DNA of 64,000 nt from JACNKJ01 sp964344565 (lineage in GTDB: Bacteria; Krumholzibacteriota; Krumholzibacteriia; JACNKJ01): NCBI GenBank assembly GCA_964344565.1, contig CAYFNT010000006.1, positions 1 to 64,000 of the forward strand, written 5' to 3'. The notes under the pieces were generated by a model that made no database searches, was not told where the DNA came from, and worked only from the letters and a program-made list of their open reading frames with translations. Each line of letters begins with the position of its first letter. The first letter of the stretch is position 1. A program made the translations under genes and the position numbers. Shown one piece after another: positions 49,539 to 60,750 of the stretch.

Positions 49539-52500
49539 TTAGAATTCGAATCCGAAGCCGATGCGGAAGATTCGGTGCGGGTAGTAGACACGCGGATCGT
49601 TCACGGGATGGAATTCATCCTCGCCGTCCCCGTCCATGTCGGCCAGGAAGGCTCCGCCGTACTGCGGATTGCCCGCATCGTCCGTTTCAGTCAGGTATTC
49701 CACGTAGGCTATCTGCGCGTGGGGCGTGCCCGGCCAGATGCCCGGACTGATCGAACCCACCTGATCCTGGTCCAGCAGGTTTCGACCGTCGAAGAAGAGG
49801 GTGAGATCCTGCCCCCAGATGTTGAAGAACTTCTGGGCGGTCAGAGTCAGGCTGTGGGTCGCGGGCAGCCGTCTCGAGTTCTCGAGCTCGGGATCCTGCC
49901 TTCGCACCTGTCGATAGCTGGGCGTCCACGGATAGCCGGAGCCGAAGCTGTAGGTCACCGATCCGCCCCAGGAGCCCGGGTCCGCGATGCGCAGCGAGAT
50001 GTCCAGGCTGTGGCGCTGGTCCCAGTTCAGGGGCAGTTCGCGGGTGGGCAGGTGGGTGAGACCGCCGGCGCTGGCGCCGAATAGGGCCGAACTGGCCACT
50101 CCGTTGGCGAAGCTGTAGGTGTATGCGATGCGGCCGCCATAGTTGTCGGAGAAGGCGCGGGACAGGGTCATCTCGATTCCCTGCGCCGAGGCGTAGGCCC
50201 GGTTGATGAAGCGGTAGGACTGGTTGCCCGAAATGGTGTCCTGCACCGCCGTGGTGGTGATCAGCGCGTAGATGTCCTTGTAGAACAGCGCGAAGTCGCC
50301 GGACACGTTGGCCGAGAACTGGTGCCGGATACCCGCCTGGTAGGAGATGGTGATCTCGGGCTTCAGGTCCGGGTTTCCCAGCACGCCGATTCCCGAGTTG
50401 GGATCCTGGGTCTGGAACAGGTAGTTGTTGGCCGGAGCCTGGATGAAGCGCCCATAGTGGAAGTGGAACACGTCCCGGTCGGTGATCGGGAAGGCCAGGC
50501 CCAGACGCGGACTGAGCGCGTGCTTGTAGCGATCGATGTTCGGATCGACGCCCTCGGCGCGCATGAGGATCTCCACGCCGTTGCCGGGGCTGAACAGGTC
50601 GTAGCGCATGCCGAAGTTGGCCACGAGACCCTGAAATTCCCAGCGGTCCTGGGCGTACCAGGACGCCAGGGGCGCCTGGTTCTCGAAGTTGTTCGCGCTG
50701 AGCCCCTGGGCCTCGCCGAGATAGCGGCCGGAGAGGTCGTCCACCAGGTCGCGGGTGACGCCCGGATAGTTGATCGACACGTTCTTCATGTCGTTGAACT
50801 GGATCAGGGTTCCCGTCTTGAATTTGTGGCCTCGCCAGCGATTGCTGGTGAGGTCGAACTTCATGGTGTAGCTGATGGAGCGGCGGTCGTCGTACTCCGG
50901 ATAGTCGTAGGCCGTGGCCAGCAGCGGGTTGTCCGGGTCGGTGGAGTAGACCACGCCGGTCACCCGGGAGTCCGTGGCGCCGTTGTGCAGCAGCGCGGAC
51001 TGTCCGCCGGACAGGTACTCGTAGGGCTCCTTGCCGTTCACGTCCGTGTGCCGGTTGAAGTCCGAGCGCGACAGGGCGAGGCTGTAGAACACGTCGTCGC
51101 TCAAGGTGTGCTTGGCCACGAATTTCATGCTGTTGGTGAAGTTCGTGTTGGTGGACGTGTGCTCGGCGGAGTTGTAGTAGACCTGCGAGGAGTCGTTCTG
51201 CTCGTAGCTCCACTGGCTGATGCCGTCCATGAAGCCGTCGAAGAGCTCGTCGGTCAGCACCAGGAACTCGGTACCCGACCAGGCGCTGGCCACCCGCATG
51301 GCGTCGACGATCTCCATGACCGACACGTCCGAACCCGCGGGCTTGTAGCTGACCAGGATCTTCTGGAAGCCGTTGGGAAGGCCCTGGGCCTGCAGTTCCT
51401 TGTTGCGCTGGTATTCGTCGAACCAGGGTCCGTGAAGCACGGGCACGGTACCGCGGATCACGTGGAAGAAGATGCCCTCGGCGCCGCTGGCCTCGAGGCG
51501 CTCGAAGATGTGGATTCGGTTGACGTAGCCTTCCTGGTTCCAGTTGACGATGTAGGGATCGTTGGCCGAGAAGTTCAGGTTGGTCTCGAAGTTCAGCTTC
51601 AGCTTGGGATTGACGCGCCAGGTGAGCTTGTTCTGCACGTTCAGCGTGCTGGAGGCGCGCTCCTTGAACTTGATGAAGTCGCCGAGGAACTTGTATTCGT
51701 CGCGGCGGTCGAGGGTGAGGTTCTCGCCGTCCAGGAAGACGCCTTCGGCCGAGAGGTACCAACGGAAATTGGGGGTGAAGAGAGGACCGCCCATGCCCAG
51801 GGCCAGACGGTCGTAGTTGGTGTAGGTCTTGTCCTGACGACCGTAATCGTCGGTGGTGAGGCGGAAGGATCCCTCGAACTGGGGACCGCCTTCCTTGGTG
51901 ACGATGTTGAACACCGCGGACTGGGCGTTGCCGAACTCGGCGTCCATGCCGCCGATGGTCGCCTCGGCCTCGGCGATGGCCACGTTGGACACTTCCACCC
52001 TGCCGCCGAGAGGGTCATCCACCGGCACGCCGTCGATCATGAAGGTGGCCTCGCCTGAGCGACCGCCGCGCACGTGCAGCTCGCCGCCCTGCATGACGAT
52101 GCCCGCCTGAAGGGCCATGGCCTCTTCGACGTTGTCCACCGCGAAGTTCTTAAGGTCGTCCTCGGAGACGTTCTTGCGCTCCGCCGTGGACTTCACGTCC
52201 ACGAGGGCTTCCTCGCCCTCGACGATGATGGTGTCGACGGTCAAGGACACCGCGGGCGTCAATCCCATGTTCAACGTGATCGCCTGCTCGGCGATCACCA
52301 CCACGCCTTCGGCCTGATAGTCCTCGTAGCCCATGTAGAGGACCTTGATGGTGTAGCTGCCGGCGGGCAGCAGCAACTTGTAGCTGCCGTCGTCCAGCGT
52401 CATGGTGCCGAAGTCCGTGCCCTCCACGATCACATTGGCGTATGGAAGTGGGGAACCGGAGTCGGCGTCGCTCACGACTCCTTCGATACTACCGATGGCG

Positions 52501-52577
52501 GCTTGGGCGTGGACTAGTGCGGGAGAAAGGAGCAGAGCCACGATGGTGGCCAATCTGAGAAATCCCCGTGCGGTCAT
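49539..52577 (-). CDS. TonB-dependent outer-membrane receptor
   Basis: 1012 residues with a signal peptide (about 1 to 25). Residues about 28 to 112 are a carboxypeptidase-regulatory-like domain (IEGVVSDADSGSPLPYANV). The plug follows, with VRGGRSGEATFMIDGVPVD, then a long barrel ending in FRIGFGFEF. It would import large ligands with energy from ExbB-ExbD-TonB. It heads a three-gene unit with the secreted protein and porV. The ligand is unknown; no SusD partner is nearby. Confidence 0.93.
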   Translation of the reverse strand: MTARGFLRLATIVALLLSPALVHAQAAIGSIEGVVSDADSGSPLPYANVIVEGTDFGTMTLDDGSYKLLLPAGSYTIKVLYMGYEDYQAEGVVVIAEQAITLNMGLTPAVSLTVDTIIVEGEEALVDVKSTAERKNVSEDDLKNFAVDNVEEAMALQAGIVMQGGELHVRGGRSGEATFMIDGVPVDDPLGGRVEVSNVAIAEAEATIGGMDAEFGNAQSAVFNIVTKEGGPQFEGSFRLTTDDYGRQDKTYTNYDRLALGMGGPLFTPNFRWYLSAEGVFLDGENLTLDRRDEYKFLGDFIKFKERASSTLNVQNKLTWRVNPKLKLNFETNLNFSANDPYIVNWNQEGYVNRIHIFERLEASGAEGIFFHVIRGTVPVLHGPWFDEYQRNKELQAQGLPNGFQKILVSYKPAGSDVSVMEIVDAMRVASAWSGTEFLVLTDELFDGFMDGISQWSYEQNDSSQVYYNSAEHTSTNTNFTNSMKFVAKHTLSDDVFYSLALSRSDFNRHTDVNGKEPYEYLSGGQSALLHNGATDSRVTGVVYSTDPDNPLLATAYDYPEYDDRRSISYTMKFDLTSNRWRGHKFKTGTLIQFNDMKNVSINYPGVTRDLVDDLSGRYLGEAQGLSANNFENQAPLASWYAQDRWEFQGLVANFGMRYDLFSPGNGVEILMRAEGVDPNIDRYKHALSPRLGLAFPITDRDVFHFHYGRFIQAPANNYLFQTQDPNSGIGVLGNPDLKPEITISYQAGIRHQFSANVSGDFALFYKDIYALITTTAVQDTISGNQSYRFINRAYASAQGIEMTLSRAFSDNYGGRIAYTYSFANGVASSALFGASAGGLTHLPTRELPLNWDQRHSLDISLRIADPGSWGGSVTYSFGSGYPWTPSYRQVRRQDPELENSRRLPATHSLTLTAQKFFNIWGQDLTLFFDGRNLLDQDQVGSISPGIWPGTPHAQIAYVEYLTETDDAGNPQYGGAFLADMDGDGEDEFHPVNDPRVYYPHRIFRIGFGFEF

Positions 52578-52735
52578 GAGAAACCCCTTTTTAACATCGT
52601 CGCGATGCGCAGGCGATCCGTCCGGGCAGGACAGAAAAACCCCCGCACCCCTATTCCGAACATAGTCGCCCCCGGGAGACGGTCGCCGTCCCGGCGGTGT
52701 GGGGTATCAGATGGGGGAAAGCCTTGAGCACTGGC

Positions 52736-52765
52736 AATTTAGTGCCGCCATCACGGCAGAGTCAA
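52736..52765 (-). promoter_or_regulatory. Promoter of the TonB receptor unit
   Basis: On the minus strand TTGACT (52765-52760), an 18-base spacer and TAAATT (52741-52736). The leader of about 150 bases to 52577 includes paired GC-rich segments but no known riboswitch. The stretch 52578-52862 has nothing else that I can support. Confidence 0.7.
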
Positions 52766-52862
52766 CCCCTTTTTGAAATGAGATTTATGCCGAAGGAGTT
52801 GAGAGAAAAGGATTTAAGGGCTTAAGACCGCCCGGGACCCTCCGCCCCCTGACCGCGGCCCG

Positions 52863-53615
52863 CTACCCGCTACCCGAAGGCCGCCAATCGATTGCGAATT
52901 CCTCGGCGAAGGCGGCGGCCATCCTCTCGAAAAGGGTCTCGCGATGGGGCAGGATCGTTAGAAAATCGGAGAGGCTGGCGGATTTTTCGGCGAGGATCTC
53001 CCGGGCGCGACTCCGGCTCTCCACCGAACCCGGAATGAGTTCCGCGAGGTCCAGGTGGGCGGCTCCCAGGGGCATGGAGCCGTGCTGGAGAAAGGCGCGC
53101 TGGCCCCGAAGCTGGGCGGAACCGGCGAGCTTTCGCCCTCCCACCTCGATCTCGGCGAGTCCGGGAGCCACGAAACAGGGGGCGGGACTGCGCGGATCGA
53201 GATCGGCTGAGACGGCCGGACGCGTGAGTTCGGCCGGAACTCCCAGATCGCGATAGAAGCGGAGCAATGCGCTGGCGATGCTGCGATGGGTGCCGGCCAG
53301 GGTCTCCGCGAAGCTGCCCTCGGTGGGCGCCGCCACGCAGTAGGTGATCTCCTCGGCGTGATAGACCGCCCGCCCGCCCGTGGGACGCATGACCCAGGGA
53401 ACTCCGCGGCTTCCCATGGCGTCGAGGTCCAGGGCCTTCTCGGGTTTCTGATGGCGGCCCAGGGAGACGGTCCAGGGATCCCATGCGTAGAGCCTCAGGG
53501 CGGGAAGACCGCGGCCCTCCTCCAGTTCCCGGAAGAGGGCCAGGTCGCGATCCATGTTTTCGCGGCCGGTCATGGCGCCGTCGAGGATCAGCCTCCAAGG
53601 GGCCTTCCCGCTCAG
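52863..53615 (-). CDS. Lipoate-protein ligase family protein, probable CTG start
   Basis: 250 residues if read from a CTG at 53615 that overlaps the gcvPB stop as CTGA and has GGAGGT upstream; the first ATG (53573) would remove the conserved PWRLILDGA start. The BPL/LplA fold shows RPTGGRAVYH (Arg77 onward) and the lysine GRKLAGSAQ (Lys162). It would attach lipoate or octanoate to GcvH, encoded four genes earlier, making the operon self-sufficient for its cofactor. LipB-like or LipM-like octanoyl transfer is the alternative activity. Confidence 0.85.
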   Translation of the reverse strand: MSGKAPWRLILDGAMTGRENMDRDLALFRELEEGRGLPALRLYAWDPWTVSLGRHQKPEKALDLDAMGSRGVPWVMRPTGGRAVYHAEEITYCVAAPTEGSFAETLAGTHRSIASALLRFYRDLGVPAELTRPAVSADLDPRSPAPCFVAPGLAEIEVGGRKLAGSAQLRGQRAFLQHGSMPLGAAHLDLAELIPGSVESRSRAREILAEKSASLSDFLTILPHRETLFERMAAAFAEEFAIDWRPSGSG

Positions 53616-55068
53616 GAGCCCACCTCCATGTCCACCAGTTCGGCGCCGCAGGGCGCGATGACGCAGAGGCTCTTGGCGGCATGGGCCTCGTCGAGCCGTC
53701 CCACGGGCGTGTCATGGGGAGCGCTGGTGAGAAGTTCGGGGTTCTCCTCGGCCTCCCGGACGATCTGCTTCATGGCGTCCACGAACTCGTCCAGGGTCTC
53801 CCGGGTCTCGGTCTCGGTGGGCTCGATCATGAGCGCCTCGGGAACGATGAGGGGGAAGTAGACCGTGGGCGCGTGCATGCCGAAATCGAGCAGGCGCTTG
53901 GCCACGTCGAGGGTGCGCACGCCGTGGGTCCGCAGGAACTTGCCGCTGGCCACGAACTCATGCATGCAGAGCCCCTCGCGGGGAATGTCGAGCACCTCCC
54001 GCAGGCGGGCCTGAAGGTAGTTGGCGTTGAGCACCGCGGCGCCGCTGATGTCGGCCAGGCCGTCGCCTCCGTAGCGGAGGATGTAGGCCAGGGCCCGCAC
54101 CAGGATGCCGAAGTTCCCCCACCAGGCGTGCATCTCGCCCACGCTATCGCCGGACCGGATGAGACCGAAGCCCTCCTCCGACTTCTCGACCCGCGGACCG
54201 GGCAGGAAGCGTTCGAGGTCCTCGCGCACGGCCACGGGACCCGCGCCGGGACCGCCGCCGCCGTGGGGCGTGGCGAAGGTCTTGTGCAGATTCAGGTGCA
54301 TGATGTCGAAGCCGATGTCCCCGGGACGCACCCGTCCGAGCAGCGCATTCATGTTGGCGCCGTCCATGTAGACAAGTCCGCCCGCCTCGTGCACCCGATC
54401 GTTGATCTCGAGGATGTCCGACTCGAAGAGCCCGAGGGTGTTGGGATTGGTGAGCATGAGGGCGGCGCAATCCTCGTCGAGGGCCGCGTCCAGGGCGTCC
54501 AGGTGCACCAGTCCGTCCTCGCCGGAGGCCAGGGTCACCGTTTCCAGCCCCGCCATGCGAACGCTCGCGGGGTTGGTTCCGTGGGCGCTATCGGGGATGA
54601 GCACCTTCCGGCGCGTCTCGCCCCGAGATTCGTGATAGGCCCGCGCCACGAGCATGCCCACGAACTCGCCCTGGGCGCCGGCCACCGACTGCAGGGCCAC
54701 CGCGGGCAGTCCCGTGATGGCCGCCAGGGATTCCTGCAGCTGCCAGAGCAGTTCCAGGTTGCCCTGGGCGTCGCGCAGATCCTGGGCGGGATGGCTCCCC
54801 GTGAACCCCTCGAGCCCGGCCAGGGCCTCGCTGAGCACGGGGTTGTACTTCATGGTGCAGGATCCCAGGGGATAGAAACCCTTGGCGATGCTGTGATTCT
54901 TCACCGAAAGCCCCACGAAGTGGCGCAGCAGTTCCAGTTCCCCCATCTCGGGAAGGCCGGCCGCGTCCTTGCGCAGGCGCTTCGCGGCGATGCGGGGCTG
55001 GGCCTCGCCGGCCGCCGGGGGCGGCAGGAAGGCGCGGCGTCCGGGGCGAGATTTTCCGAAGAGGGTGC

Positions 55069-55072
<4 letters not shown>
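53612..55072 (-). CDS. gcvPB: Glycine dehydrogenase (decarboxylating) subunit 2
   Basis: 486 residues of the GcvP C-terminal half type. The PLP-lysine lies in DIMHLNLHKTFATPHGGGGP (split here: LNLHKTF and PHGGGG), and FYPLGSCTMKYNP is the family's start block. With GcvPA it forms the P-protein that decarboxylates glycine and passes the aminomethyl group to GcvH. Its ATG overlaps the gcvPA stop (ATGA). Confidence 0.97.
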
Positions 55073-56420
<1,348 letters not shown>

Positions 56421-56421
<1 letters not shown>

Positions 56422-56804
56422 CACTCTCCGATCAATTCGCGGTAGGCCGCGGCGTCCAGGAGTTCGTCGAGCTGACCGGCGTCCTCGATGCGCAACTTGA
56501 TCATCCAGCCGCCGCCGTAGGCTTCCTGGTTGACGAGTTCGGGGGTGGCCTCCAGTTCGGCGTTCACCTCGAGAACTTCGCCGTCCAGGGGACTGTACAT
56601 CTCTTCCACGGTCTTCACGGCCTCCACGGTGCCGAAGGCGCCTCCGCGGCTGAGCTTGTCGCCCGGCGCGGGAAGTTCCACGAAGATGATGTCGCCCAGC
56701 TCGCCCTGGGCGTAGTCGGTGATGCCCAGGGTCGCGACCCCGTCCTCCACCCGGATCCACTCGTGTTCCTTCGTGTAGCGAAGATCATCCGGATATACGC
56801 TCAC
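56421..56804 (-). CDS. gcvH: Glycine cleavage system H protein
   Basis: 127 residues from the GTG at 56804, which has GGAAGGAG upstream. The lipoyl lysine is Lys64 in VEAVKTVEE, and YTKEHEWI and YAQGELGDI are family blocks. Its lipoyl arm carries the aminomethyl group between the P, T and L proteins. It would be lipoylated by the ligase at the end of the operon. The L-protein gene (lpd) is not in this window. Confidence 0.97.
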
Positions 56805-56821
56805 TTCGTCACTCCTTCCGG

Positions 56822-57937
56822 TCACGCTCTCAGCGCCGGTTGCTGGTAGAAAGGCAGTTTCACCCGCTCGATGTCGATGCGCTCTCCGCGGATCTCCACC
56901 TGCAGCGGCTTCTTCGTGAAGGCTCGGCTCACTCTCGCCATGCCCAGGCTGGCCTCCAGGGTGGGACTGAAGCTTCCGCTGCTCACGCGGCCCACTTCCC
57001 GGTCTTCGTGGTAGATGGGGAAACCCTGGCGGGTGATCTTGCGTCCGGGCAGGCGGAAGCCGATGAGACGTCGAGCCTCGGCGTCGGTCTTGCGCGAGAG
57101 CAAGGCCTCGCGGCCGAGGAAGTCGCCCTTGTCCGGCTTCACCAGCCATGACAGTCCCGCCTCGTAGGGATCGGTCTCCTCGTCGAGTTCGTGTCCGTAG
57201 AGGCAGTAGCCGGCCTCCAGGCGCAGCAGATCGCGAGCGCCCAGGCCCGCGGGCACGAGCCCCGAACCCTCGCCGGCCTCCATGAGTCGCCGCGCTTCGG
57301 CCTCGGCCAGCTGCGGAGGCAGATAGATCTCGAATCCCAGCTCGCCGGTGTAGCCCGTACGGCTGAAGATCACGCGCTCGCCCTCGAGTTCGCTCTCGAA
57401 GAAGGTGTAGAAGGCGAGCCCCTCGATGCGGTCCGCCAATTCGGGATGGGCCGCGGTGAGGATCCCGCGGCTGGCCGGGCCCTGCAGGGCGATCTGGGCG
57501 TAGTCGTCCGAGAGGTTCTCGAGCTCGACGCCCTTCAGGTTCGCGCGGAAATGCTCGAAGTCCTTCTCGATGTTGGAGGCGTTGACCACCAGCAGGAAGG
57601 ACTCTGCGGAGAGGCGGTAGACGAGCAGGTCGTCCACGGCGCAGCCGTTCTCGTAGCAGGCCACCGTGTAGATGACCTCGCCGTCGCTCAGCTTCGAGAT
57701 GTCGTTGGTGACCAGACCCTGGACCGCTTCGGCCGCGTTCACGCCCCGCACGGCGATCTCGCCCATGTGGCTCACGTCGAAGAGCCCGGCCTTCTCGCGC
57801 ACGGCGCGGTGCTCGGCCAGGAGACCTTCATACTGAACGGGGAGATGCCATCCGAAGAAATCCACCAGGCGCGCGCCGCGCTCCTGATGCCATGGGTGGA
57901 GGGCTGTCCTCTTGAGGGAATCGGCTTCGGCTTTCAG
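56822..57937 (-). CDS. gcvT: Aminomethyltransferase (glycine cleavage T protein), probable CTG start
   Basis: 371 residues from a CTG at 57937, preceded by AAGAAGGAG at 5 bases; the nearest standard start, a GTG at 57865, would drop the conserved LKRTALHPWHQERGARL segment. A CTG overlapping the uvrA stop (57970) is another option. Core blocks are FFGWHLPVQY, FDVSHMGE and the ALGARDLLRLEAGYCLYG segment. It moves the one-carbon unit from GcvH to tetrahydrofolate. It is the first gcv gene, directly after uvrA. Confidence 0.93.
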   Translation of the reverse strand: MKAEADSLKRTALHPWHQERGARLVDFFGWHLPVQYEGLLAEHRAVREKAGLFDVSHMGEIAVRGVNAAEAVQGLVTNDISKLSDGEVIYTVACYENGCAVDDLLVYRLSAESFLLVVNASNIEKDFEHFRANLKGVELENLSDDYAQIALQGPASRGILTAAHPELADRIEGLAFYTFFESELEGERVIFSRTGYTGELGFEIYLPPQLAEAEARRLMEAGEGSGLVPAGLGARDLLRLEAGYCLYGHELDEETDPYEAGLSWLVKPDKGDFLGREALLSRKTDAEARRLIGFRLPGRKITRQGFPIYHEDREVGRVSSGSFSPTLEASLGMARVSRAFTKKPLQVEIRGERIDIERVKLPFYQQPALRA

Positions 57938-57972
57938 GGCGGCTCCTTCTTTCTCGACGGGCCGGAGCCCGA

Positions 57973-60750
57973 TCAGTCCCTGAGAACGGCGCCTGTGTGG
58001 CTGGCCTCGCAGGACTGGATGGCGGACAGAGGCCCGGCGGCCACCACCTCGCCGCCCCCCGGTCCGCCCTCGGGGCCCAGGTCCACGATGTAGTCCGCCT
58101 CCCGGATGATGTCGGGATTGTGCTCAATAATAATGACGCTATGCCCCCTGTCAACCAGCCGCCTCAGGATTGACATGAGGGTGCGAACCTCTTCGAAATG
58201 CAGTCCGGTGCTGGGCTCGTCGAGGATGTAGAGGGTCTTCGCCCGGCCCCTCCGACCCAGCTGCCGCGCCAGCTTCAACCTCTGCGCCTCGCCGCCGCTG
58301 AGCTTGAGTGCGCTCTGTCCCAGGCGCAGATATCCCAGGCCCACCTCCGCCAGGCTTTCCAGGGGCGCGGTGACCTTCGGCAGCTCGGAGAAGTGCTCCA
58401 GGGCCTGCTCGATGGTCATCTCGAGAACCTCGGCGATGTTGCGGCCCCTGTAGTGGATCTCCAGGGTCTCGCGTCCGAAGCGGCGCCCCCGGCAGACCTC
58501 GCAGGGCACGAAGGCCGGCGGCAGGAAATGCAGGGTGACCTTGCGCTCGCCGTCGCCCTTGCAGGCCTCGCAGCGACCGCCCTTCACGTTGAAGCTGAAG
58601 CGCCCGGGACCGTAACCGCGCAGTCTGCTCTCGGGGAGCTTGGCGAAGTGATCGCGGATCACGCTCCAGGCTCCCGAGTAGGTGGCCGGATTGCTTCGCG
58701 GCGAACGGCCGATGGGCGCCTGATCCACGTGGATCACCGCACCCAGTTCCTCGCCGCCGCTCACCGAATCGCAGATTCCCAGATCGCCTCCGGAGCCGCC
58801 CTTCTGGCGGGCCAGGTGGCGATAGAGCACGTCGTGCACCAGAGAGCTCTTGCCGCTGCCGGACACTCCCGTGACGCAGGTGATGACCCCCAGGGGAATC
58901 TTCAGATCGAGGTTCTTCAGATTGTGCTGGCGGGCTCCTCGAATCTCCAGGGCCGAGCCGTTGCCCTTGCCGGTGCCGCCCTGGGGCGGTCCGGCTGCTT
59001 CGACCAGGGCCCGTCCCGTGGGACTGCCCGCGTCGGCGCGAATCTCGTCGGGGGTGCCCTGGGCCACCACCCGTCCGCCACGCTCCCCGGCACCGGGACC
59101 CAGATCCACCACCCAATCGGCCCTCTCGATGGTCTCGCGGTCGTGCTCCACCACCAGCACCGTGTTGCCCCGGTCGCGGAGTGTTTCGAGGGTTTCGAGC
59201 AGGGCCCGCTGGTCCCGCGGATGCAATCCGATGGAAGGTTCGTCCAGGATATAGAGCACCCCGGTCATCTGCGCGCCCACCTGTTCGGCCAGGGCGAGCC
59301 TCTGCCGCTCTCCGCCGGACAGGCTGCCCGCGCCGCGATCGAGGCTGAGATATCCCAGTCCCACCCGACGCAGGAATTCCAGGCGGCCGCGGATCTCCGG
59401 CAGGATTTCGCCGGCCACCTCGCCCCGGGGACCGGAGAGGCGCAGCTGGGCGAGGAAGGCGTCGAGTTCGTCGAGGGTCAGGGCGCTGAGCTCGGCGAAG
59501 TTCCTCCCTCCGAGCTTCACGCGCAGGGGTTCCGGTCCCAGGCGGGCCCCGCCGCATGCCGGACAGGGGATGCGCCCCATGGCCTTTTCGATCTGACGGC
59601 GCAGGGTGTCGCTGGAGGTCTCCCGGTGCCGCCGCTCCAGGTAGGGCATGAGCCCCTCGAAGGCCCGCCGCTGGCCGCCCCCGCGGGTCTCCACCTGGAT
59701 CTTCAGTCCTTCGCGGCCATGGAGCACCACCCTGCGCTGCTCCTCGTCGAGTTCGCGCCAGGGCCGATCCATGGGGATGTCCAGTTCCCCGGCCAGGGCC
59801 ACCACCTGGGCCCGCAGCCAGCTGCCGCGCTTGCCCCCGAGCAGGGCGATGGCGCCGTCGTCGAGGCTGAGGGAGGAGTCGGCGATGAGCAGATCCTCGC
59901 GCAGTCGGGGCAGTGTGCCCAGGCCCTGGCATTCCGGACAGGCTCCGCTGCGGCTGTTGAAGCTGAACAGCCCCGGCGACAGCGCCGATATGGGACGATT
60001 CTCCGCCCCCGCCTCCGAGAAGGTCCACTCCTCGCCGTCGTGGAGCGCGCGCACCCTACCCTCGCCCAGTTCCAGGGCGCGGGCGAGGCCGCGCTTGAGC
60101 CGGGGCAGGGCCTTCTCGCCCAGTTTGATGCGGTCCACCACCGCTTCCACGCTGTTGCGCTGCTGGGACGGCAGGCTCGGCGTCTCGTCCAGATCCCGCA
60201 TCTCGCCGTTGAGCCGGATGCGCACCAGGCCCGCCTTGCGCAGTCGTTCGAGCAGCCGCTTCTGGGCGCCCTTGCGCTCCTCGAGCACCGGGGCGAGCAG
60301 GGTCACCGCCGCGCCCTCGCCGAGGTCGGCCAGGCGTTCCAGGATGCCGGGACGGTCCAGGTGGAAGGCGCCCTCCCCCGCGCCGATCACGCCCACGCGG
60401 GCGTAGAGCAGGCGCAGGAAGCCGCCGATCTCGCTGAGGGTGCCCACGGTGGAACGGGGACCGGCCACGGTGCTGTGCTGGGTCACCGCGATGGCGGGAC
60501 TCAGGCCCTCGATGAGGTCCACGTCGGGCTTGGAGAGCTCGCCGATGACCTGGCGGGCCTGGCTGGACAGGCTCTCCACGTAGCGGCGCTGGCCCTCCGC
60601 GAAGAGGGTGTCGAAGGCCAGGCTGCTCTTGCCCGATCCGCTGGGACCGGTGAGCACGGTGAAGCGGTAGCGCGGGATGTCCAGGCTGACGTTCTGGAGG
60701 TTGTTCTCCCGGGCGCCGATGACGCGGATGGGATCAGCCCTGCGGGCCAT
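57973..60750 (-). CDS. uvrA: UvrABC excision repair ATPase UvrA, with an altered first zinc module
   Basis: 925 residues from the ATG at 60750. Two ABC ATPase halves are intact: GPSGSGKSS and GVSGSGKSS Walker A motifs, LSGGERQR and LSGGEAQR signatures, ILDEPSIGLHPRD and ILDEPSTGLH Walker B. The C-terminal zinc module is complete (CEACKGDG and CEVCRGR). In the first module CPEC (Cys271, Cys274) is present, but the partner CxxC expected about 27 residues before it is replaced by AGAEN. UvrA finds DNA lesions and loads UvrB. It overlaps the TPR gene end. Confidence 0.94.
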   Translation of the reverse strand: MARRADPIRVIGARENNLQNVSLDIPRYRFTVLTGPSGSGKSSLAFDTLFAEGQRRYVESLSSQARQVIGELSKPDVDLIEGLSPAIAVTQHSTVAGPRSTVGTLSEIGGFLRLLYARVGVIGAGEGAFHLDRPGILERLADLGEGAAVTLLAPVLEERKGAQKRLLERLRKAGLVRIRLNGEMRDLDETPSLPSQQRNSVEAVVDRIKLGEKALPRLKRGLARALELGEGRVRALHDGEEWTFSEAGAENRPISALSPGLFSFNSRSGACPECQGLGTLPRLREDLLIADSSLSLDDGAIALLGGKRGSWLRAQVVALAGELDIPMDRPWRELDEEQRRVVLHGREGLKIQVETRGGGQRRAFEGLMPYLERRHRETSSDTLRRQIEKAMGRIPCPACGGARLGPEPLRVKLGGRNFAELSALTLDELDAFLAQLRLSGPRGEVAGEILPEIRGRLEFLRRVGLGYLSLDRGAGSLSGGERQRLALAEQVGAQMTGVLYILDEPSIGLHPRDQRALLETLETLRDRGNTVLVVEHDRETIERADWVVDLGPGAGERGGRVVAQGTPDEIRADAGSPTGRALVEAAGPPQGGTGKGNGSALEIRGARQHNLKNLDLKIPLGVITCVTGVSGSGKSSLVHDVLYRHLARQKGGSGGDLGICDSVSGGEELGAVIHVDQAPIGRSPRSNPATYSGAWSVIRDHFAKLPESRLRGYGPGRFSFNVKGGRCEACKGDGERKVTLHFLPPAFVPCEVCRGRRFGRETLEIHYRGRNIAEVLEMTIEQALEHFSELPKVTAPLESLAEVGLGYLRLGQSALKLSGGEAQRLKLARQLGRRGRAKTLYILDEPSTGLHFEEVRTLMSILRRLVDRGHSVIIIEHNPDIIREADYIVDLGPEGGPGGGEVVAAGPLSAIQSCEASHTGAVLRD

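Noticed and set aside
57900..58000. Glycine riboswitch before gcvT
   Set aside because: Only 35 bases separate uvrA and gcvT, and no aptamer-like sequence is visible.
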